Shown piece by piece: positions 1 through 5,531 of a stretch of 6,855 nt of DNA. A program made the position numbers and the translations under genes. The notes under the pieces were generated by a model that was not told the origin of the DNA, made no database searches, and was given only the letters and a program-made list of their open reading frames with translations. Each line of letters starts with the position of its first letter. The stretch's first letter is position 1. Where the stretch lies: the NCBI GenBank assembly GCA_905236275.1, contig CAJOPI010000005.1, forward strand, positions 1-6,855, written 5' to 3'. Source of the DNA: an uncultured Lachnospiraceae bacterium (GTDB lineage Bacteria; Bacillota; Clostridia; Lachnospirales; Lachnospiraceae).

Positions 1-1173
1 CCATTTGATACGGGAGAGTGTCGCACCGAGACCTGAGAAGACTTCGAGAATGCTGAAGGCTTTATCATGTTCAGGCTCGTTCTTTTCCAGACTGTCGATG
101 ATCTCATCCGAAAAAAGCTCATAGCTCCACATATCAAAGCCCCATTTTTCGGTAAACTTACTCCGGCTGTTTATCATGGTGATATTTTCGCTGTCAAAGC
201 CTTCGCCGCCCTTGTGGTAAATAAAAGCGTTGTGTACCAGATATTCGCGGAAGCCTGCCTGTGAAACCCTGAGTCCAAGGTCATCATCTTCAAAATAGGC
301 AGGAGAAAAGCGTTCATCGAAAATGATATCGCGGTCAATGTCATTTGATGAATAATGGAATTCGGTTATTGCTTCCTCCAAGGCATAGAATTTAATGAGC
401 AGGGCGAAGCCTGTAAGACGCTGTCTTATTTCAAGGGCGTTCCGCATGGGAATATTGTTTAATGCGCCGAATTTTAGGCATCCTCTAAGACTTTTATCAG
501 GAACGTCTATGGTCTGTGCAGTCACATTATTTGACACAGCGCTGACCATACCGGTATCGTGGCTTGAATAAAGTGCCATTCTGAGGAAGAAAAGGGCGTT
601 TTGCGTAAGGACGGCATCATTATTTAGGAATAAAATGTCGTTTCCGCTGCTGCAGGCTGCTGCCCCTACGTTGCAGGCTACGGGGAAGCCGTAGTTTTTC
701 GAGGTTTCTATGAATATGATATCATTCTGGGCATCAAGCCATTCGGCAACACCGTCATCGGAAGCATTATCGACAACCACGACCTCGGTATGGGCAGAGT
801 CGGTGTATTTTCTGATAGCTTCAAGATTTTCAATCATTATCTCGAAATCGTTATAGGATACGATGACGATTGAAAGGTCATTTACCGAAAGTGAATTGCC
901 GGCAAGAAGGTCGTCGATGTCCTTCTGTATCATTCTGAGGTCACTGATTGGAAAGCTCGGAAGTTTTTTCAGGTAAAAAAGAGCCTGTTCGAAGCAGAGA
1001 TATGCCATGTCAGGATTTCTGAAAAAGTACCAGCGACCCAGCATATAGAAAAGCTCATAATTATCGGGCGCAAGCTTCATGGCTTCTGCAATCAGGTCAA
1101 ATTCCTTCTCATATTCACCCTCTGTTTCAAGAGCGGCAATTTCTTTAAGCATTTCATTTATCTTTTCCGTCAT
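1..1173 (-). CDS. Family 2 glycosyltransferase with TPR-like N-terminus and apparent C-terminal methyltransferase domain (partial, runs off left edge)
   Basis: The frame is open for 391 codons from the ATG at 1173 to the window edge, with no stop. A GGAGGG site (1182-1187) sits 8 nt upstream and fixes the start. Residues about 18-70 look like a TPR pair (an EAMKLAPDN helix junction, then YELFYMLGRWYFF and AYLCFEQAL). From about residue 98 a GT-A fold begins: LSIVIVSYND, then DNASDDG at 135-141, LNNDA with the metal/nucleotide-binding NND at 184-186, FEDDDLGLR at 294-302 (the acidic ED motif) and YHKGG at 319-323. These are typical of rhamnosyltransferase-like GT2 enzymes that transfer sugars from nucleotide donors onto surface polysaccharides at the cytosolic face. 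The last visible residues, ILEVFSGLGATLSRIKW (375-391), resemble motif I of class I SAM-dependent methyltransferases, so the protein probably continues as a fusion. Sugar and acceptor cannot be told. The GT2 call is firm; the methyltransferase part is inferred from one motif. Confidence 0.9.
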   Translation of the reverse strand, partial: MTEKINEMLKEIAALETEGEYEKEFDLIAEAMKLAPDNYELFYMLGRWYFFRNPDMAYLCFEQALFYLKKLPSFPISDLRMIQKDIDDLLAGNSLSVNDLSIVIVSYNDFEIMIENLEAIRKYTDSAHTEVVVVDNASDDGVAEWLDAQNDIIFIETSKNYGFPVACNVGAAACSSGNDILFLNNDAVLTQNALFFLRMALYSSHDTGMVSAVSNNVTAQTIDVPDKSLRGCLKFGALNNIPMRNALEIRQRLTGFALLIKFYALEEAITEFHYSSNDIDRDIIFDERFSPAYFEDDDLGLRVSQAGFREYLVHNAFIYHKGGEGFDSENITMINSRSKFTEKWGFDMWSYELFSDEIIDSLEKNEPEHDKAFSILEVFSGLGATLSRIKW

Positions 1174-1208
1174 TTTTACTGCCCTCCGTTAGAACCTGTA
1201 TATATCAG

Positions 1209-1214
1209 ATTATA
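1209..1214 (-). promoter_or_regulatory. Possible -10 element for the glycosyltransferase gene
   Basis: The minus strand reads TATAAT here, 36 nt before the glycosyltransferase ATG and downstream of the queT terminator, where a promoter is needed. No good -35 lies 16-18 nt upstream (the best hexamers are CACAAT or TCACAA). A TTGACC near 1275-1280 is too far away to pair with it. The call rests on a perfect -10 and its position only. Confidence 0.3.
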
Positions 1215-1293
1215 GCCTAAATTCGATGGGAATTGTGATTGTTTTTTTAGTAAACGCAATAAATAAGATGTTAAGGTCAATGACGTTTGCTAT

Positions 1294-1342
1294 AAAAAGA
1301 AAAAGATTGAACGTGAGTAAGCCCACATTCAATCTTTTTTTT
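1294..1342 (-). terminator. Bidirectional intrinsic terminator after queT
   Basis: A perfect 12-bp stem (1300-1311 with 1328-1339) is followed by one C/A mismatch and 3 more pairs (1313-1315 with 1324-1326), closing an 8-nt loop. Read on the minus strand it starts just after the queT stop and ends in a T-rich tract complementary to the A-run at 1294-1304. The plus strand also carries eight T (1335-1342), so it can work both ways. It insulates queT from the glycosyltransferase gene downstream on the same strand. Confidence 0.88.
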
Positions 1343-1347
1343 GACTT

Positions 1348-1854
1348 TCATATTGTTTCATTCTTGAAAATATGAGATTTAACAGGTGTAAGTGCTGCGT
1401 AAAGAATCTGTCCGAGTATTCCGCAGGAGATAATTTCTCCGATTCCTACAGTAAGCATGAAAAGCGGAATCGTGCCTTCCATATTGTAGACGTATTTCAA
1501 TACGAAGGGTACAACCATAACGTTAGCGATGATGGGCGGAATGGAAGCAAATATCCTGTGCTTCTTTCTCAGAGCGTAGGTTCCTGCTGCGCCTATGAGT
1601 GAAGCAAGGCTTCCGCAGATGACATCAGGCAGAAGACAACCCGTAAAGGTGTTGCTGATGAGACATCCGATAAAGAGTCCGGGAATTGCTGCCGGTGTAA
1701 AGGCCGGAAGAATCGTCAGGGCTTCAGAAATCCTGACCTGTACTGCTCCTGATGCAAGGTTGAAGGCTGAAATGAAGCAGGTAAGTACTGTGTAAATCGC
1801 TGCTATCATAGCTGCCTGAGTGATAAATAAAACTTTTTTTGAATTGTTCTGCAA
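1348..1854 (-). CDS. queT: QueT family membrane protein, probable queuosine-precursor transporter (ECF S component)
   Basis: This is a small, very hydrophobic protein of 168 residues from the TTG at 1854 (171 from the ATG at 1863), the usual size for the family. After a short polar N-terminus it has about five or six membrane segments. The conserved QueT block VRISEAL-TILPAFTPAAIPGLFIGC (about residues 40-64) is followed by the DVICGSLASLIGA stretch. QueT proteins are thought to be substrate-binding subunits of energy-coupling-factor transporters that import preQ1 or related queuosine precursors, using shared EcfA/EcfT subunits encoded elsewhere. Start choice: the only Shine-Dalgarno, AGGAGG (1865-1870), is 1 nt from the ATG at 1863 but 10 nt from the TTG at 1854, so TTG is favoured; the ATG remains possible. 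It has its own promoter, a structured leader and a terminator, hence is monocistronic. The family is clear; the exact ligand is inferred. Confidence 0.9.
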   Translation of the reverse strand: MQNNSKKVLFITQAAMIAAIYTVLTCFISAFNLASGAVQVRISEALTILPAFTPAAIPGLFIGCLISNTFTGCLLPDVICGSLASLIGAAGTYALRKKHRIFASIPPIIANVMVVPFVLKYVYNMEGTIPLFMLTVGIGEIISCGILGQILYAALTPVKSHIFKNETI

Positions 1855-1863
1855 TTTCTGCAT

Positions 1864-1953
1864 ACCTCCTGGTTTTTATTGCAAAAGCTCAGAGTCCTTA
1901 CAGTGTGGGACAACCGGCTTTCAGGTGAGGTGGGGCCTTCGAACTCACCGAAT
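1864..1953 (-). promoter_or_regulatory. Structured 5' leader of queT, candidate preQ1-type riboswitch (class not identified)
   Basis: The predicted transcript starts at about 1950-1953, leaving a compact leader of about 90 nt. On the minus strand it can form a 6-bp hairpin GGTGAG/CTCACC (1944-1949 with 1924-1929, 14-nt loop). Next comes a second stem AAAGC/GCTTT (1917-1921 with 1884-1888) that encloses GTCC/GGAC (1908-1911 with 1894-1897). An A-rich tail precedes the ribosome binding site. Two pairings could reach that site: ACCTC (1927-1931) with GAGGT of the Shine-Dalgarno, which competes with the first hairpin, and GGTT in the second stem region with AACC just before AGGAGG, which would be an H-type pseudoknot. 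Genes for QueT are known targets of preQ1 riboswitches. I could not match this leader by eye to preQ1-I, -II or -III, so class and ligand are inference. Confidence 0.5.
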
Positions 1954-1957
1954 GTGC

Positions 1958-1986
1958 ATTATATCACTAAAGTGTGGATTATTCAA
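1958..1986 (-). promoter_or_regulatory. Sigma-A type promoter of queT
   Basis: On the minus strand TTGAAT (1981-1986) and a perfect TATAAT (1958-1963) are separated by exactly 17 nt. The predicted start point, about 1950-1953, lies immediately before the first leader hairpin, which supports the call. Confidence 0.72.
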
Positions 1987-2023
1987 GATAATATAAATCA
2001 ATTCAAATGATTAAAATTGTCCC

Positions 2024-2053
2024 TTGACAGATACGTGTATAATTGCATACAAT
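2024..2053 (+). promoter_or_regulatory. Sigma-A type promoter of the Re-citrate synthase operon
   Basis: A perfect TTGACA (2024-2029) is followed after 18 nt by TACAAT (2048-2053, 5 of 6 consensus). A perfect TATAAT at 2038-2043 is only 8 nt from TTGACA and would need a poor -35 (AATTGT at 2015-2020), so it is the less likely -10. Transcription would start near 2060, giving an untranslated leader of about 65 nt. The promoter is divergent from that of queT, 38 bp away. Confidence 0.7.
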
Positions 2054-2060
2054 TATGCAA
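2039..2060. promoter_or_regulatory. Nested inverted repeats on the promoter, probable GntR/FCD operator
   Basis: Two overlapping perfect palindromes are visible: ATAATTG-CATA-CAATTAT (2039-2056) and TTGCATA-CAAT-TATGCAA (2043-2060), each with 7-bp arms and centres 4 bp apart. The core AATTGCATACAATT differs at one position from the symmetric AATTGTATACAATT, a pattern typical of operators for FCD-type GntR regulators. It covers the -10 region, so binding would block RNA polymerase. The natural candidate ligand is the GntR/FCD protein encoded as the second gene of this operon. The repeats are seen; the protein that binds them is inferred. Confidence 0.65.
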
Positions 2061-2124
2061 ATGCTTTGACTGACTAAATGGATAAAGTTGGAGCGAAGTT
2101 TTCAGACTGGAGGATATGCTATTT

Positions 2125-3534
2125 ATGGAAGAGAAGAGAAAAGAGCTGATTGACAGACCGGTTAAGATGAACGTGCATACGAATCTCCTTGAGATAGAAG
2201 AGAAGATGTATCAGCTTAACGACGTGGAAAACCCGAATACCTTCAGGAATATGTTTCCTTACAGTCAGATTCCGAGGATTGCTTTTAATGACAGGGTTGT
2301 GCCGCATCATCTTCCGAACGAGATCTGGATTACGGATACGACCTTCAGGGATGGTCAGCAGTCAAGGGCTCCGTATTCAACGGAACAGATAGTGAAGATT
2401 TATGATTATTTCCATAAGCTCGGTGGACCGAACGGAATGATAAGAGCCTGCGAGTTCTTCCTCTACAGCAAGAAGGACAGGGATGCCGCCTATAAGTGTA
2501 TGGAGAAGAATTACAGATTTCCCGAGATAACTTCCTGGATACGTGCGAGCAAAAAGGATTTTGAACTCGTCAAAAGCATGGGGATGAGGGAAACCGGTAT
2601 TCTGGTATCCTGTTCCGACTATCATATTTTTTATAAATTACATATGACGAGACGTGAGGCAATGGAGCATTATTTATCTGTTATAAAGGAATGTCTTGAA
2701 ACGGGTATTTCTCCGAGATGCCACATGGAAGATATTACGAGGGCAGATTTTTACGGTTATGTAGTGCCTTTCTGCGTAGAACTGATGAGGCTTCAGGATG
2801 AGTACAAGATTCCAATCAAGGTAAGAGCCTGCGACACCATGGGATTCGGAGTTAACTTCCCCGGTGCGGTTCTTCCCCGCTCGGTTCCCGGTATAATTTA
2901 CGGACTGCGTAAGCATGCAGGTGTTCCCTCTTCACAGATAGAATGGCATGGTCATAATGACTTTTATAAAGCGGTCAACAATTCGACTACAGCATGGCTT
3001 TACGGAGCAAGCGGCGTCAACTGTTCACTTTTCGGAATAGGCGAGAGAACAGGAAATACGCCTCTCGAAGCGATGATTTTCGAGTATGCGCAGCTTAAGG
3101 GCGACCTGAACGGTATGGATACGACGGTAATTACGGACCTTGCGAAATATTATGAGAGCGAGATAGGTTATACTCTTCCCGAGCAGACTCCTTTTGTCGG
3201 AAAGAATTTCAATGTGACAAGAGCCGGTATACATGCGGATGGTATATTGAAAAATGAAGAGATTTACAATATATTTGATACTAAGAAGTTCTTAAAGAGA
3301 CCTGTAAGGGTTGCCGTTTCCAATACTTCGGGGCTTGCGGGAATCGCTCACTGGATAAACAGTTATTACAATCTGCCCGATGAGAGAAGAATCGACAAGC
3401 AGTCGGAGCTGGTTAAAAAGGTTAAGGACTGGGTTGACAGTCAGTACGAGGACGGACGCGTAACTGCTCTCACCGATAACGAGCTTGACCATGAGATAAC
3501 TGACATAACTGCTGACTTAGGAATCGTGCTTTGA
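2125..3534 (+). CDS. Re-citrate synthase (isopropylmalate/homocitrate synthase superfamily)
   Basis: The product has 469 residues from the ATG at 2125. It belongs to the DRE-TIM metallolyase superfamily that condenses acetyl-CoA with 2-oxo acids. Motifs visible: DTTFRDGQQSR (71-81, catalytic Arg and metal-binding Asp), HMEDITRA (200-207), WHGHND (274-279, metal-ligand histidines), GIGERTGN (304-311) and GIHADG (368-373). The C-terminus lacks the leucine-sensing regulatory domain of LeuA. The GQQSR variant, the long N-terminal extension and linkage to isocitrate dehydrogenase fit the Re-citrate synthase first characterised in Clostridium kluyveri. That enzyme makes citrate from oxaloacetate and acetyl-CoA with stereochemistry opposite to ordinary citrate synthase and is related to homocitrate and isopropylmalate synthases. 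Start: GGAGG (2109-2113) is 11 nt from this ATG but only 2 nt from the in-frame ATG at 2116, so 2125 is preferred, not certain. First gene of the operon. A 2-isopropylmalate or homocitrate synthase is the main alternative. Confidence 0.85.
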   Translation: MEEKRKELIDRPVKMNVHTNLLEIEEKMYQLNDVENPNTFRNMFPYSQIPRIAFNDRVVPHHLPNEIWITDTTFRDGQQSRAPYSTEQIVKIYDYFHKLGGPNGMIRACEFFLYSKKDRDAAYKCMEKNYRFPEITSWIRASKKDFELVKSMGMRETGILVSCSDYHIFYKLHMTRREAMEHYLSVIKECLETGISPRCHMEDITRADFYGYVVPFCVELMRLQDEYKIPIKVRACDTMGFGVNFPGAVLPRSVPGIIYGLRKHAGVPSSQIEWHGHNDFYKAVNNSTTAWLYGASGVNCSLFGIGERTGNTPLEAMIFEYAQLKGDLNGMDTTVITDLAKYYESEIGYTLPEQTPFVGKNFNVTRAGIHADGILKNEEIYNIFDTKKFLKRPVRVAVSNTSGLAGIAHWINSYYNLPDERRIDKQSELVKKVKDWVDSQYEDGRVTALTDNELDHEITDITADLGIVL

Positions 3535-3549
3535 TCGGAGGGAGAGATT

Positions 3550-4242
3550 ATGCCGGATAATATACAGAAGGAAGCAGCCGATAAGTACTCACTCCGCGGA
3601 AGGGTTTACAAGCAGCTTCGTGAAAATATCCTTAACGGAAAGTACAGAAAGGGCGAGGAACTTAAAGAAGTAGCCATCGGTGAAGAGTATGGAGTCAGCC
3701 GGACTCCGGTAAGGGATGCTTTTCACCAGCTCGAGCTTGAAGGGCTGATCACGATAGTCCCGAACAAGGGAGCCATAGTCGAGGGTATTTCGGATAAGGA
3801 TATATATGATATTTTTGAAATCCGTTCAAGGCTCGAAGGACTTGCGGCAAGGTGGGCCTGTGAACATATAACGGAGTCTCAGGCGGACAAGATGGAGGAA
3901 ATTCTCTATATGGCTGATTTCCATGCTTCAAGGGGACACTTTGACAAGGTTACGGAGCTTGACAGTGAGTTTCATAAGCTTATCTACGCGGCATCAGGTT
4001 CGAAAAGGCTGGAGCTTCTTTTGAATGATTATCATCAATATCTGTATTCGGTGCGGAAGCGCTCTCTAAAGGATATAGAACGCGGGAAGGTCAGCAATGA
4101 GGAACACAAGCTTATAGAGGCGGCAATAAAGGAGAAGAATCCCGATCTGGCAGAAAAACGCGCTCATGAGCACATCATGAATGCGCTGAAAAATGTAATG
4201 GAAAACGGACTCGACCGGAAGGCAGTAAAAAGGAAGGCATAA
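3550..4242 (+). CDS. GntR family transcriptional regulator, FCD subfamily
   Basis: The product has 230 residues, the usual size for this subfamily. The N-terminal winged helix-turn-helix spans about residues 12-80, with the recognition region VAIGEEYGVSRTPVRDAF (41-58), LELEGLI (61-67) and the wing PNKGAIV (71-77). The C-terminal all-helical FCD domain (about 85-215) keeps the metal-site residues D138 and H142 (in ELDSEFHKLIY), H186 (NEEHKLI) and H208 (AHEHI). In this family that pocket holds a divalent metal that helps bind small carboxylates. The gene starts 15 nt after the citrate synthase stop, with GGAGG (3537-3541) 8 nt before the ATG, and is followed 30 nt later by icd. It is therefore co-transcribed with the enzymes it probably controls. 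Its likely site is the inverted repeat on the operon promoter. Whether it represses, and its effector (citrate, isocitrate or 2-oxoglutarate are candidates), is inference. Confidence 0.92.
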   Translation: MPDNIQKEAADKYSLRGRVYKQLRENILNGKYRKGEELKEVAIGEEYGVSRTPVRDAFHQLELEGLITIVPNKGAIVEGISDKDIYDIFEIRSRLEGLAARWACEHITESQADKMEEILYMADFHASRGHFDKVTELDSEFHKLIYAASGSKRLELLLNDYHQYLYSVRKRSLKDIERGKVSNEEHKLIEAAIKEKNPDLAEKRAHEHIMNALKNVMENGLDRKAVKRKA

Positions 4243-4272
4243 TAATTAAGGAAGAATAAGGAGGAGAAGATA

Positions 4273-5475
4273 TTGGCTAAGATTCAGATGACGACACCGT
4301 TGGTAGAGATGGACGGAGACGAGATGACACGTATTATCTGGCAGATGATAAAGGATGAGCTCTTGAATCCTTTTATCGATCTGAAGACAGAGTATTACGA
4401 TCTGGGGCTTAAGTATCGTGATGAGACAGGAGATCAGGTCACGATTGATTCGGCAAATGCTGCAAACAGGCTCGGAGTTGCAGTCAAGTGTGCGACTATC
4501 ACACCTAATGATGCGCGTGTCAAGGAGTACAATCTTAAGGAAATGTACAAGAGCCCGAACGGTACGATCAGGGCTATCATGGATGGTACGGTTTTCAGGG
4601 CACCCATTATCGTAAAAGGTGTGGAGTCCTATGTTTCAGGCTGGGAGAAGCCAATTACCATAGCACGTCATGCTTACGGGGATGTTTATAAAAATACAGA
4701 GTTCAAGGTTCCGGGTGCCGGAAAGGCGGAAATTGTATTTACAGGTGAGGATGGAAAAGAGGTAAGGCAGACCATTTTTGATTTCAAGGGCTCCGGTGTT
4801 ATCCAGGGAATGCACAATCTTGACTCATCAATAGAAAGTTTTGCAAGAAGCTGCTTTAACTATGCCCTGTCAATCAGGCAGGATCTCTGGTTTGCTTCGA
4901 AGGATACGATTTCCAAGATTTATGACGGTGATTTCAGGGATATATTCCAGAGGATTTTCGATGAGGAATTCAAGGATAAGTTCGAAGCCGCAGGAATTAC
5001 TTATTTTTATACCCTTATCGATGATGCAGTTGCAAGGGTGATGAAGTCGAAGGGTGGATTTATTTGGGCCTGCAAGAACTACGACGGGGATGTTATGAGT
5101 GACATGCTGGCTTCCGCATCGGGCTCACTTGCCATGATGACCTCAGTTCTTGTTTCACCAGACGGAAAGTATGAGTACGAGGCAGCTCATGGAACGGTAA
5201 TGAGACATTATTATAAGCATCTCGAAGGCGAAGAGACAAGCACGAATTCGGTTGCAACCATTTTTGCATGGAGCGGTGCTTTAAGAAAGCGCGGAGAGCT
5301 TGACGGACTACAGGATCTTATGGATTTTGCGGACAGGCTTGAAAAGGCTACGATCGATACCATCGAAAATGGTGAGATGACCAAGGATCTGGCACTTATT
5401 ACAACTATTGAAAATCCGAAGGTACTGAATACGGGAGACTTTATCAAGGCTGTACGCAAGAGACTTGAAGCGTAA
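4273..5475 (+). CDS. icd: NADP-dependent isocitrate dehydrogenase (eukaryote-like type)
   Basis: The 400-residue enzyme oxidatively decarboxylates isocitrate to 2-oxoglutarate with reduction of NADP. It aligns almost throughout with the homodimeric eukaryotic-type enzymes (human IDH1/IDH2 class), not the E. coli Icd class. Substrate residues visible: T77, S94 in KSPNGT, R100, R109 and R132 in ARHAYGD, which matches the human R132 number exactly; also K210 in ASKDT and D250. Metal ligands are D273 and D277 in [11 protein letters not shown]. The NADP loop [10 protein letters not shown] (304-313) with R311-H312 corresponds to the human NADP-specificity Arg-His. AAGGAGG (4258-4264) lies 8 nt before the TTG at 4273, and the next in-frame ATG (4288) is too far, so TTG is the start. 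Third gene of the operon, directly followed by a terminator. With Re-citrate synthase it makes 2-oxoglutarate for glutamate synthesis; aconitase is absent from this window. Confidence 0.96.
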   Translation: MAKIQMTTPLVEMDGDEMTRIIWQMIKDELLNPFIDLKTEYYDLGLKYRDETGDQVTIDSANAANRLGVAVKCATITPNDARVKEYNLKEMYKSPNGTIRAIMDGTVFRAPIIVKGVESYVSGWEKPITIARHAYGDVYKNTEFKVPGAGKAEIVFTGEDGKEVRQTIFDFKGSGVIQGMHNLDSSIESFARSCFNYALSIRQDLWFASKDTISKIYDGDFRDIFQRIFDEEFKDKFEAAGITYFYTLIDDAVARVMKSKGGFIWACKNYDGDVMSDMLASASGSLAMMTSVLVSPDGKYEYEAAHGTVMRHYYKHLEGEETSTNSVATIFAWSGALRKRGELDGLQDLMDFADRLEKATIDTIENGEMTKDLALITTIENPKVLNTGDFIKAVRKRLEA

Positions 5476-5490
5476 AAGAATAAAAGTAAT

Positions 5491-5531
5491 AAAAGAGATT
5501 GCCGGGGATGGCAATCTCTTTTGTTATTATT
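5491..5531 (+). terminator. Bidirectional intrinsic terminator between icd and the ABC-F gene
   Basis: A perfect 13-bp stem (5491-5503 with 5510-5522) has the GC-rich closing part GATTGCC/GGCAATC and a 6-nt loop GGGGAT. The plus strand continues TTTTGTTATTATT after the stem. On the minus strand the A-rich stretch at about 5475-5494 gives a T-rich tract. It fills the 51-bp gap between two convergent genes and can end both transcripts. Confidence 0.9.

Noticed and set aside
1372..1795. Plus-strand open frames opposite queT.
   Set aside because: They lie inside the queT coding region, have no ribosome binding site or recognisable protein family, and the queT frame fully explains the stretch.
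1894..1911. Resemblance of part of the queT leader (GTCCCACACTGTAAGGA) to the CCGCCACTGTAA segment of cobalamin riboswitches.
   Set aside because: The other conserved cobalamin elements (GGGAA...GGTG...AATCC and the GCC...GCC box) are absent and the leader is far too short.
2038..2043. Perfect TATAAT as the -10 of the Re-citrate synthase operon.
   Set aside because: It is only 8 nt from TTGACA and has no proper -35 at 16-18 nt; TACAAT at 2048-2053 pairs with TTGACA at 18 nt. It may still act as a weak second start.
2078..2149. A 23-codon open frame (ATG at 2078, MDKVGAKFSDW...) in the leader of the Re-citrate synthase operon, overlapping its start: a possible regulatory leader peptide.
   Set aside because: There is no Shine-Dalgarno upstream, no run of a regulatory amino acid, and no attenuator hairpin in the leader.
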